Positions 51,806 to 60,004 of a DNA stretch of 64,000 nucleotides are shown here, piece after piece. The position numbers and the translations under genes are program-made. The notes under the pieces are model-generated. The model had not been told where the DNA came from, ran no database searches, and saw nothing but the letters and a program-made list of their open reading frames with translations. Each line of letters begins with the position of its first letter. Position 1 is the first letter of the stretch. Source of the DNA: an uncultured Roseobacter sp. (GTDB taxonomy: Bacteria; Pseudomonadota; Alphaproteobacteria; Rhodobacterales; Rhodobacteraceae); assembly GCA_947488305.1 (NCBI GenBank), contig CANKZM010000002.1:616451-680450 (forward strand). Reading direction: 5' to 3'.

Positions 51806-52849
51806 TTACCCCGCAGGCGGTGGTGCATCGTCTACAAGTGGTGGAGGCGTGTTGTCACTGAGGGCATCAAACAATCTGGTTTGGTTGGTCGCTCGTTCTT
51901 CAATATTTTCGGAGTGGTTCGGTTGGGATGGTTCGCCAACGCTTTCCGGGGACGTGCGGACAAGCGAGCCTGCGATAAATCGCACCTGACTGATGTTTTT
52001 TACGGCCCTGTACCAGAATGGAGCCCCTAGCCCGATCAAAAGACCTGACGCCAAAACTTCAATGAGCCACCTAAACCAAAACTTCGTGCCGTCGGTCGAT
52101 TCTTCAGGTTGCTGCCACACCGGCACAGGCGCTCCCGACACGCCTCCCCATCCTAATGGCAGCGGCAAATCATCAATTGTCCCTGAAAGAGCCTGAACTT
52201 TCGCCTCGTAGTCATCATCCGGGTCAAGCGTGTTCAGCAGTTGATCGTCGCTGGCGATAACCTCCGCAATAGCCTCAGGATTGCCCCTAAGGTGATCGAC
52301 AATCTCCAAAAACTGAATGTTGCTCCCGAACGCGAAAGCGATGGCGACCCCAATTGCGACAGTGTTTGCTGTTTTTCTATACAGCTCTGCTGACGCAGCC
52401 ATAAAGCGTTCATAAGAAAGTGAAATGGCGCTTATTCGTTTGGCACGGGCATCATCGGCTTCCAACGCAAACGCTTTGCCAATGACAGATTTCGCAAGTC
52501 TCTCAATGAACGCCTCCGTCGACAGTTCATCAATGTATTGCCGCGTCACGAACGGCATTGAAAGCAGGCCCGGGCTTTCGGCCGGTTTGTGGTTGGGGTT
52601 CTTAGTCAGTTGATACAGCACATTGTCGGAAACAGCTTTTTCGTCCTCAACGCTGAACACATACCCGCCACCCTTGACCTCAATGTAATTCGGCAGGAGC
52701 ACTTCCGCGATGAAGTTGCGCATTGTCGAACGAAGGTGCCCTGCGCGCGTTGGCCAAAGTCGCAAGACCAATTCCGTCAACCCCGAGGATACCGTTGAGA
52801 AAGCAGCCATAACGAGCGCAAGCGCTAGAACTATATCTAAAATCAACAT
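51806..52849 (-). CDS. Multi-pass inner-membrane protein, unknown
   Basis: 347 residues. N-terminal helix (LILDIVLALALVMAAFSTVS), a cytoplasmic or periplasmic region, a helix at about 165-185 (NTVAIGVAIAFAFGSNIQFL) and another near 270-290 (LIEVLASGLLIGLGAPFWYR), with a Pro-rich tail ending NTPPPLVDDAPPPAG. The overall order resembles uncharacterised bacterial membrane proteins that follow ABC or wall genes, but I cannot name it. First gene of the three-gene minus-strand operon. Confidence 0.75.
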   Translation of the reverse strand: MLILDIVLALALVMAAFSTVSSGLTELVLRLWPTRAGHLRSTMRNFIAEVLLPNYIEVKGGGYVFSVEDEKAVSDNVLYQLTKNPNHKPAESPGLLSMPFVTRQYIDELSTEAFIERLAKSVIGKAFALEADDARAKRISAISLSYERFMAASAELYRKTANTVAIGVAIAFAFGSNIQFLEIVDHLRGNPEAIAEVIASDDQLLNTLDPDDDYEAKVQALSGTIDDLPLPLGWGGVSGAPVPVWQQPEESTDGTKFWFRWLIEVLASGLLIGLGAPFWYRAVKNISQVRFIAGSLVRTSPESVGEPSQPNHSENIEERATNQTRLFDALSDNTPPPLVDDAPPPAG

Positions 52850-52929
52850 CAGCGAAGCTCAAAAAAAATGAGACTTTAATCCGAGAACGGTTGCATGAAC
52901 ATTCTATTTTGTCCAACGAATTGTGCCCG

Positions 52930-53468
52930 TCCGTCGATCCAAGCTTGCTGATCGACGCTGTTTAGTTTGGCGGTCTAGATCAGGGTGAGGGCGATTGCCG
53001 TAGCTTTGCCGCCACCTTCTGAACCTGCGAACATTTAGTTGTTCCGAGCCGATGGCCATTCGCTTGTTGGTGTGTTCGAAGGTGTTGTTTCGAGTTCTAG
53101 ATGGCCCTTCTCTAGATATAGCCGCGCTCTTGGTTTCCGACCAAGGGCATACCGAATGGCTTGGGTCAGTAAGGACTTGCCAGATATTTTGGCAACTGGG
53201 CGTGTAGCCAGGCTTTCAGATCATCGAAGACGAGTTTGCACATTGCCTGGCGCCACGCGACTCGCTCTTCGGGCGTTTTACCGAGCGCGTCTTTCTCCAC
53301 GGCGTAGTGTTTTACGATCCGTCGGATGGCATCTTCAGCTATGGCGTTGACCTGAGATACAATGAAATCAACGAATTTGCGGCGCACACGTGCCATGCTG
53401 GCGATCTCATCGGCTTTGTCGTGGCCGATTAATCCGTTGAATCCAGAATAGCGGTCAGCATGGACCTA
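52930..53468 (-). pseudogene. IS66-family transposase (TnpC) remnant
   Basis: The minus strand contains HADRYSGFNGLIGHDKADEI, ARVRRKFVDFIVSQVNAIAE and DAIRRIVKHYAVEKDALGKT with KLVFDDLKAWLHAQLPKY in one frame (53166-53465). After a frame change it continues as LTQAIRYALGRKPRARLYLE and GSEGGGKATAIALTLI, then a TAG. These are the C-terminal third of IS66 TnpC with at least two frame breaks and a nonsense codon. No inverted repeats were found. Confidence 0.85.
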
Positions 53469-53658
53469 TCCTTGTAGATGATCTGCAGTTTGGTATCTCT
53501 TTTGGCCGCTTTGCCCCGCGTCCTGCGAATTGTCATCGAAACTCTCGCTGTAACAAAACGAATGGCAGCGATCTCTGTCTCCGCGCGGCGTCATAGACCG
53601 AGCATCTACGATGGTTTTCGTTCCGCGAGCGCACGCGGCACAAAAGTGCGATGACCGC

Positions 53659-53722
53659 CTTGGGCTCAATCTGACCATTTGCTGCGCAGTGCATCAAGGT
53701 CTGCTGTGCGGACGGAGCCGTC
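53659..53722. repeat. Degenerate intergenic repeat, unit 2
   Basis: Aligns to 46283-46346 as described there. The region 53470-53970 around it has no gene; it carries more fragments of the same kind ('tgcggacatgcgagcg', 'cattcgcagcgg'). Confidence 0.6.
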
Positions 53723-53973
53723 GTTTGCTGGCGCATAAAATCCTTGCATTCGCAGCGGTGAAAGTTCGGCGTTGCAGCGGAGTTCCCGTTTGCGGACATG
53801 CGAGCGGGTAGAATCGGATAAAATCCAATTTGCCCATTCACCGCAGCTGGGGCTGACTATCGCGAAGCGGGACGCGGTCGTCTTTAGTTGGGCAGCTATT
53901 CCCATCGCAAAAAGCATCCACCGCTGCTGTGCGTAATCATTCGCCGCGAGCGAGAAGTGATTAGCAGGAACGC

Positions 53974-55704
53974 TTATGCCAGACCAATGGCCTTTAGCAC
54001 ACTCTGTTCGCGATAATACCGGAAGTGGCTGCTACCAAAATTGCTTTCAATCAACGAATTCGTAACCTCCTTGCTCTGTATCGGGCCGCCAATGAAATCG
54101 CTGTTTCTGTAGAAGTTCAGCCAATCTCTTCCGTGTTTCGGCACCGGCATTACCAGAAATGACTGATGTATGGCGTCCACCGGTGACCCGATCGTCACCA
54201 GCCGGTCGACCGGCGCTTTACTGACAGCCAGAGCATCTGTCGCGATCTTGGAGCCTTGACTATAGGCCAATATGATCGGCGCCTCGCCGCCGTGTTGCCT
54301 GGCTAGGTTTGTGATGTTCTCGAACTGTCTTAGCAGCTCTCCCTTGGTGGAAAGCGGCGACCAATCGGGGCAAATGTAAAAAATGATCTGCATGAAGACC
54401 AAGATCATCTTGGTGAACGCGGGTATGAGAAATAGCAACCCGGCTGAAACGCGCCACATTGACACCCGGTAGAATTCCAAGGGAGATACGTCTTCGCCAG
54501 CGTCAGGCTTAAAAAAATTCACCAGCCGCTTTGTGAAACCAGTCAGATCAGTTCCATTGCCCGTTTGTTTCCCGGCAAAATAATATTGGGCAGTTTCCCA
54601 TGTAACCGGCGCGATTGTGACAGCCCCCACCAGGATCAAAATCAACAACCACAGTGCAACTGCCCGTCGAAACTGACCGCCCCAATTCTGAGATTGGGCG
54701 AATTTCGATCCAAGGGCCGAACTCCAGATCAGGAAAAAGGCAAATAATACGAAAATGGCCCCCACAAATGCAATGAGATTGATGATTTCAAGTTTGACGA
54801 TGGGATAAGGCAAGCCTTTTGCCACTTCTTTGTATACGCCTTCGGCTCTGGTCAAAACCGAACCGTCTAGGGCGGTGAACATATCGACGATCATGAACTG
54901 AAACGTAAAGACAACGGGGGGCCATGCGGCTGCCAGAACTATGAACGGAATGACATACATCGCCGCGCGAAAAGATGATGCCCTAAGCGTGCCACGTGCG
55001 AGCTTTCCACGCCAAAAGCTTTCGATCGTACCCAAAAATAGAAGGAAACCCGATAGATAAATACCGATGAATACGGTGCTTTTGGTCACCGGGCTTAGTA
55101 TTGCTCGGGTGAGTTCGGTGTGGATTACAAGTAGCCCGATGAATGCAATGGCGACGGCCCAGCATAGGCCACTTGACGCCGCATGCCTGTCGACTTTTCC
55201 CAACATGCGCGCCGCCACAAAAACCGTGAAGCCAATACCCAATACGACTAAAGAAGCGGCGGTTCTGTGGTTCTCTTCCAGAATCTCTGCCAAGATCACT
55301 GTCACGGCTAATATGGGCGCCCAGATTGTTATCGTGACCAGCACCCAACGAAACAAGCATCCGATGCGGCTTGGCCCATCAACCCGCTTCTTATCGTCCG
55401 TGGCGCCCGTATCCCAGCCCGCTTGTGCGATTTGCATGGCGGCGAAAAGCAGACAAAATAATTGGCCAAGTGTGTGCCAAGCCCCGTCAGCCGGGCGTAC
55501 AGTATGAGACCAGTTCAGTTCATATAGGCGTATCTTTTCCCCTTGATGAATGAGTTCACCAACCGGCACGTTCGTCCTATTGCTGCGCAGATGTGAAATT
55601 TTCATCGCAATGCTTTTATCGCCAATGGCGTCGGCCACCTTAGTGATTTCAGATCCCGGTTCGGGCGAACCGACGCCATGCACGACAACGATAGATTGGG
55701 ACAT
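53974..55704 (-). CDS. Alpha/beta hydrolase interrupted by a large membrane domain
   Basis: 576 residues from ATG 55704. It begins with a hydrolase strand and oxyanion loop (QSIVVVHGVGSPEPG, residues 2-17). Between about 100 and 440 are eight or so hydrophobic segments (for example FIGIYLSGFLLFLGTIESFW, LIAFVGAIFVLFAFFLIWSS). The nucleophile elbow AYSQGS follows at Ser482, then VDRLVTIGSPVDAIHQSF (acid region) and FGSSHFRYY with a possible catalytic His. So the membrane region is inserted between the first strand and the elbow of one hydrolase fold. A lipase or esterase acting on membrane lipid is likely. It lies 19 bp after the peroxidase gene. Confidence 0.78.
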   Translation of the reverse strand: MSQSIVVVHGVGSPEPGSEITKVADAIGDKSIAMKISHLRSNRTNVPVGELIHQGEKIRLYELNWSHTVRPADGAWHTLGQLFCLLFAAMQIAQAGWDTGATDDKKRVDGPSRIGCLFRWVLVTITIWAPILAVTVILAEILEENHRTAASLVVLGIGFTVFVAARMLGKVDRHAASSGLCWAVAIAFIGLLVIHTELTRAILSPVTKSTVFIGIYLSGFLLFLGTIESFWRGKLARGTLRASSFRAAMYVIPFIVLAAAWPPVVFTFQFMIVDMFTALDGSVLTRAEGVYKEVAKGLPYPIVKLEIINLIAFVGAIFVLFAFFLIWSSALGSKFAQSQNWGGQFRRAVALWLLILILVGAVTIAPVTWETAQYYFAGKQTGNGTDLTGFTKRLVNFFKPDAGEDVSPLEFYRVSMWRVSAGLLFLIPAFTKMILVFMQIIFYICPDWSPLSTKGELLRQFENITNLARQHGGEAPIILAYSQGSKIATDALAVSKAPVDRLVTIGSPVDAIHQSFLVMPVPKHGRDWLNFYRNSDFIGGPIQSKEVTNSLIESNFGSSHFRYYREQSVLKAIGLA

Positions 55705-55723
55705 GAACTTTGGCTTTCTATGA

Positions 55724-57415
55724 CTATTGAATGTTCTTCGCGACCCGGGGACCTCTGGAATTTCGCCAATCCATGGTAATGTGCGCATTGGGGTCGCAAG
55801 TTGGACAATTGCGCAGCACAAGATCGCGCAATGTTCTGGTGCGCGCGATAATTTGTATGCCTTCGCAGGTGAAAGTATCGGCGTTAAACACATTGGGGGC
55901 CAGGATCGGATTGGTCAAAGCATGCGAAAACGCATCAATTGCAACCATTCGACCTAGCAAAGATGGCACAGCGCTGCGCGGGCGGTGATCTTCTGCAAAA
56001 AGGCCGGGGTACAATTCAATTCGGTCCACATGGCCATATAGATTTTGTAGCGCCTTCACGAATTCAGGATTACTTGAAATCTGCTCGAAACGTGTCACTC
56101 GTGGATATGACATGATCTGCCGATAGTCATTGTAGCTGGCCAGCTTATTCTTACGGGCGAGACGGATTGTAGACAACTCAACCGGCAACAGGAAATCGAC
56201 GGTATTAAACAGTCCCATTCGGCGGGCAGGCTGTGCGCTGACAATTTCGAATGAGCGTGCAAGCCCATGTGTCAGCAAGGGCCGGTTGTTCAACAACATC
56301 GACTTCGTCGCCAGGGTTTCCCCGCCCCAATTAAGCGTTGCAGGGACCAGCGAATGCCAACGGTACAAAACATTGAACTCTACCGGGATCCAATTGGGCC
56401 GATTCCAATTTGCGTGCGCCGCGACGGCACCATCGCCTGAAAGCTGAAAGTGATAGGGCGAAATGTGGTTGATGTATTCAGCGACAACAATTTTGTTCAA
56501 GAGTGCGATATTGATCAACCGCGCGGTTTCGAACACGCGGTCGTCGCTCCAACTTGCGTTTTTGTTGGCCAGAATTCGCGCCAAACGATTGTGTTCTCTG
56601 ATGAATAACGTGTTCACCATTGCGACATTCGGCGAAATATTCGCACGTTCTCCGCCGAAGGCAAACAACGTTCGGGCACCTTCGGGGGAAACGCGATAAT
56701 CAAAACGCTCAGGATCCGGCAAGGCTGCGAATACGGGGTCTTTTGTGCCGTCGGCTAGGAATAGAAACGGGGCAAAAGCTTCGCCATCTTGAAGCGAAGT
56801 TTTCAACTGACCGCGTTCCCTTTCGTTCGAGGACATGGTTCGAATTGCGCGGGTTTGTGCATCCGTATTTCCATAAACCTGATTGAGATCAATCTGATGG
56901 CTGGAAAACGTTCTGCGCCCATCAGTCTTGTCGGTCAGCAAGAACCCATCTGTGAACCACTGTGCAAAACTAGGAAACAGATAGGTTGAATTCGATTTCG
57001 TACTTGGACCTTCTTTTTGTTCGGTAAACAGGCCCAGAACCGCCTTGTCTTCGGGCATTTCTATGCTGGAACGGCCGGGTAAGTGCCGATTGTACCAAGA
57101 TTGATCTGTAAGGCCTTTCCAGGTGGGATAGTTGGAAGAGCAGCTAAGAGGGTACGGCCGCGGTGGTGTTTTGTTCATTAGACTATTTATGATCAGTCTA
57201 TTGGTTAGTCGCTCGACAGGCGGAACTCGCTGAGCGACTTGCCAAAACGGACGGTACTGAGACAAGAAATGATATTCCAGTCGATTGCGAATGCCATCTC
57301 GACTTCGATCACGCATGTTCATGACGAAAGTTCCTTGTTCACCGTCGGGGCCGAAGGAGGCGAGAGTTTCAACACGTTTCGTGACTGGCGTAGAAATCGG
57401 TGCAGCCTTGGCCAT
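55724..57415 (-). CDS. Cyclooxygenase-like haem peroxidase
   Basis: 563 residues of the animal haem peroxidase superfamily, closest in layout to prostaglandin-H-synthase-like bacterial proteins. FPSFAQWFTDGFLLTD aligns to the distal haem helix (FFAQHFTHQFF in COX), HQIDLNQVYGNTDAQTRAIR to the COX HGVDLGHIYG segment, MVNTLFIREHNRLARIL and EFNVLYRWHSLVPATLNWGG carry the catalytic-type Tyr351 and proximal His354. The distal His position is Asp156. No signal peptide, EGF or membrane-binding domain is seen. It probably oxygenates a fatty acid or another lipid. It precedes the membrane hydrolase gene and is divergent from a LuxR-type regulator. Confidence 0.87.
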   Translation of the reverse strand: MAKAAPISTPVTKRVETLASFGPDGEQGTFVMNMRDRSRDGIRNRLEYHFLSQYRPFWQVAQRVPPVERLTNRLIINSLMNKTPPRPYPLSCSSNYPTWKGLTDQSWYNRHLPGRSSIEMPEDKAVLGLFTEQKEGPSTKSNSTYLFPSFAQWFTDGFLLTDKTDGRRTFSSHQIDLNQVYGNTDAQTRAIRTMSSNERERGQLKTSLQDGEAFAPFLFLADGTKDPVFAALPDPERFDYRVSPEGARTLFAFGGERANISPNVAMVNTLFIREHNRLARILANKNASWSDDRVFETARLINIALLNKIVVAEYINHISPYHFQLSGDGAVAAHANWNRPNWIPVEFNVLYRWHSLVPATLNWGGETLATKSMLLNNRPLLTHGLARSFEIVSAQPARRMGLFNTVDFLLPVELSTIRLARKNKLASYNDYRQIMSYPRVTRFEQISSNPEFVKALQNLYGHVDRIELYPGLFAEDHRPRSAVPSLLGRMVAIDAFSHALTNPILAPNVFNADTFTCEGIQIIARTRTLRDLVLRNCPTCDPNAHITMDWRNSRGPRVAKNIQ

Positions 57416-57538
57416 TAATGTCTAGTTTTCAAATTCTGCCCGGTGCTACGCTGAATGGGTGCCAGATTTCATAGCCCATATGGTCTATGTTTTCGCTAAA
57501 TGTGTGGTTTAGACTGAATCCACAGTAAGCAGAAAAGT

Positions 57539-58729
57539 ATGCAGAAACGAGAAGGTCGCCCCGAATTGTCGAAAGAAATACATGATCTGACACTTAGAAT
57601 TTATGATGCGGTCGCTGACCAGCGCCTGTGGTCCTCTATTCTTGATCAGATCGTAGAACGCGCCGGTGCGCAGGGCAGCATTATTTTCGAGTGGGTCACC
57701 GAAAACGGCGAGATGAAACTGACCGCTCCAATTCACTCCGGGTTTTACTCTGCCGCAGCGTTGGATACTTACCTTGCGAAATGTCAGCACCTTGAAGCGC
57801 ATGATCAGGATACGATCAGAAGACAAACCAGTGATCATGACGAGATAGAACTGCTTGACGATTCGTTGCTTGCCGACTCGACCGAGGCGCTAAAGCAGCA
57901 AGAGCATGTCCAACGCCTGTTGCGGCTGGGCATCTTTCACCGTGCGGCTGGGGTTATGAATAAAGATAATCCTTGGATTTCTTTGTTCTCGGTCCAGTTG
58001 AACGCGGCAAGAGCACCGCTTACCGATAAGGAGCGGCACTATCTTTCGCAAATCTTGCCCCATCTGGCCAAGGCAATCGATCTGAGCATTCCAATGCGGC
58101 AACTTCAGAAACGGTATCAGGGCGTTTTATCGGCGATCGACAGGCTGAATATTGGGGTTTGTGTGCTTGATGCGCGTGGACTTATCGTTGCGCGAAATCA
58201 GGAATTTCAACGCCAGCAGGAAACTTATCGGACATACCGTGCAGATCCGAACGGCAAACTTCGAATCACAGATCGCGCCGGGCAGGAATGCTTTGAGCGG
58301 CTAAAGTCCGACCTCAGCTACCATGGGCAATTTGGCGCGAGGCCACGCAAAGAGGGAATATTCAGCCATATGTTGGACCCCCTTTGCATCGAGGTGTCGC
58401 CGCTTCATCAAGCTGATGAGATGGGAAACAAGTTCTTTGATGGATTTGTCGTATGCAGCACAGATACGTGTTTGCCGATAGCCTGCGACACTGGCCGCAT
58501 CCAGGAGGCATTTGGGTTGACCTCCACGGAAACGTCTTTGGTCGGTGAAATTGGTCAGGGGTATACCAACCCTGAAATCGCAGATCGCCGCGGCCGTTCC
58601 GTCGCAACTGTGAACGCTCAGACCAAGGCCATCCTATCCAAGTCAAACTGCGCAAACCGGACGCAATTTGTACGCATGATGATGCGATTTGGAGCCAGCT
58701 TCCTGACAGGGCCGAACATTTCCAAATAA
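57539..58729 (+). CDS. LuxR-type HTH regulator with long sensor region
   Basis: 396 residues. The last 60 are a LuxR-type HTH (AFGLTSTETSLVGEIGQGYT, then NPEIADRRGRSVATVNAQTK). The N-terminal about 310 residues are PAS/GAF-like (LWSSILDQIVERAGAQGSII; VLSAIDRLNIGVCVLDARGL), a layout common for orphan alphaproteobacterial regulators sensing small molecules. It is divergent from the peroxidase gene with 123 bp between starts, so it is the likely regulator of the peroxidase/hydrolase pair. A DUF1304 gene follows 22 bp downstream. Confidence 0.85.
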   Translation: MQKREGRPELSKEIHDLTLRIYDAVADQRLWSSILDQIVERAGAQGSIIFEWVTENGEMKLTAPIHSGFYSAAALDTYLAKCQHLEAHDQDTIRRQTSDHDEIELLDDSLLADSTEALKQQEHVQRLLRLGIFHRAAGVMNKDNPWISLFSVQLNAARAPLTDKERHYLSQILPHLAKAIDLSIPMRQLQKRYQGVLSAIDRLNIGVCVLDARGLIVARNQEFQRQQETYRTYRADPNGKLRITDRAGQECFERLKSDLSYHGQFGARPRKEGIFSHMLDPLCIEVSPLHQADEMGNKFFDGFVVCSTDTCLPIACDTGRIQEAFGLTSTETSLVGEIGQGYTNPEIADRRGRSVATVNAQTKAILSKSNCANRTQFVRMMMRFGASFLTGPNISK

Positions 58730-58751
58730 GAACGTAAACAATGAGGTTACC

Positions 58752-59111
58752 ATGACATATTTATATCTAGCCGCACTCGCCGTAGTCGTAATTGGCCATT
58801 TTATCTTTGCTTACGGCCAGTGGTTTCGTTGGCCCGAGATTTGCGAGAAACTGACGGACTTTTCTGAAAGCGAGGCCCAAAAGACAAAATCTATGGGGCG
58901 CAGTTTTGCATCTTATAATGCGTCAATCGGTCTTGGAATTTGCCTCAGCTTTCTACTTCCGGAAATCCAGCGCGATTGGACGCAAGGGGTGGTTTTGACC
59001 TTTGTGATTGTTACTGCGGCTGTTGGCGCATCGGGAGCAAAGGGAAACACCATACTTGTAAGGCGGCTTGCGCCAGCCGCAGTTGCCTTGGCATTTCTGT
59101 TTTTGAAGTAA
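58752..59111 (+). CDS. DUF1304-like small membrane protein
   Basis: 119 residues with four hydrophobic segments (LAALAVVVIGHFIFAYGQWF; ASYNASIGLGICLSFLLPEI; the last near APAAVALAFLFL). MGRSFASYNASIG matches the conserved N-Q/N-G region of DUF1304 proteins. GAGG lies about 7 bases before the ATG. Probably co-transcribed with the LuxR-type gene. Function unknown. Confidence 0.82.
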   Translation: MTYLYLAALAVVVIGHFIFAYGQWFRWPEICEKLTDFSESEAQKTKSMGRSFASYNASIGLGICLSFLLPEIQRDWTQGVVLTFVIVTAAVGASGAKGNTILVRRLAPAAVALAFLFLK

Positions 59112-59797
59112 GCGCTTCTAGCAACACGTGCTTTTCCAAAACCCAAATAAGCGCTGAAAAGCCAGCAGTGAATACTTAGCAGTTATCCCGATCCGATACT
59201 GGAGAAGATGGACCATAAAGATTCCCGGATTTTCGTTTATCGATCGCACTTTTCGCTCCATGGCGATTACTCTGAATAAATCTTCCCATTGTTTAACTAT
59301 GCCTCTGTGAAGAGGTCCAGTTTGCCGTGGCTCGCGCGAATGGCAGGAATCGCCGCCGCGTTGCAAAAGAGAATTTTTAGGTGGTGCCGCATTTTTCCGT
59401 GCTGCAAGCGCTCGCAGCGAGAAATCAAAACGTCTGCAACGGGCTCGAAGCCGACCTCGGATTCAGCGCAGCATCTGCCTAATACTGGCTCCGGCTCACG
59501 ACAAGAACGGCCCAGAGCTGCCGTTGACCACGGCTTCGCGGTTCTGCGCTGCGGCCCGTCGAAGGAGACGTTCGCTGCGCTTGCTAGATATTTGCGGTGT
59601 TGGATGTCTGAACTTCGGGACAAAGTGGGCTTTCGCTGCGGCTGCACCAATGTCCTTTTTGGGCGTTCAAGCGAGAGACGATCCTGCACTAGGTGGGGTG
59701 AAATTTAGCTGTAGATGATTGCAATTGTAGCCGCAGCAAAAATCCAAGGTAGAATCATCCATCCAGATTCGAAGACCTTCATCTCTCCAAATTTGGA
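59112..59797. other. Intergenic region with repeat-like decay
   Basis: The part 59289-59710 contains related fragments ('cggcccagagctgccgttga' near 59508, also seen as 'ccggcccaaagctgccgttg' near 38379). No gene, RNA or terminator was recognised with confidence. Confidence 0.5.
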
Positions 59798-60004
59798 TCA
59801 TTTCTCAGGAAAATAACCCTCATCTCTTTTACTGCTTAGAAGGTCCCGATCATAGTTATTCTTGACGATAACACGTGCGATTTCTTTATAGGCTCGGTAA
59901 CCGTGAAACGCGTGATCCAACAGGAAACTCATCCGAGGGTTGCATTTACTGGCACCGATGCGCAGCATCAAAACATACAGCGTCAAGCGCATTGGATCAC
60001 CCAT
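59798..60004 (-). CDS. Possible small hypothetical protein divergent from the kinase
   Basis: 68 residues from ATG 60004, with GGAAG 5 bases upstream: GDPMRLTLYVLMLRIGASKC, then RMSFLLDHAFHGYRAYKEIA and RVIVKNNYDRDLLSSKRDEG. Composition is protein-like but unrecognised. Its start codon overlaps the likely kinase start (60003) on the opposite strand, which is unusual, so one of the two starts may be wrong. Confidence 0.33.
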   Translation of the reverse strand: MGDPMRLTLYVLMLRIGASKCNPRMSFLLDHAFHGYRAYKEIARVIVKNNYDRDLLSSKRDEGYFPEK

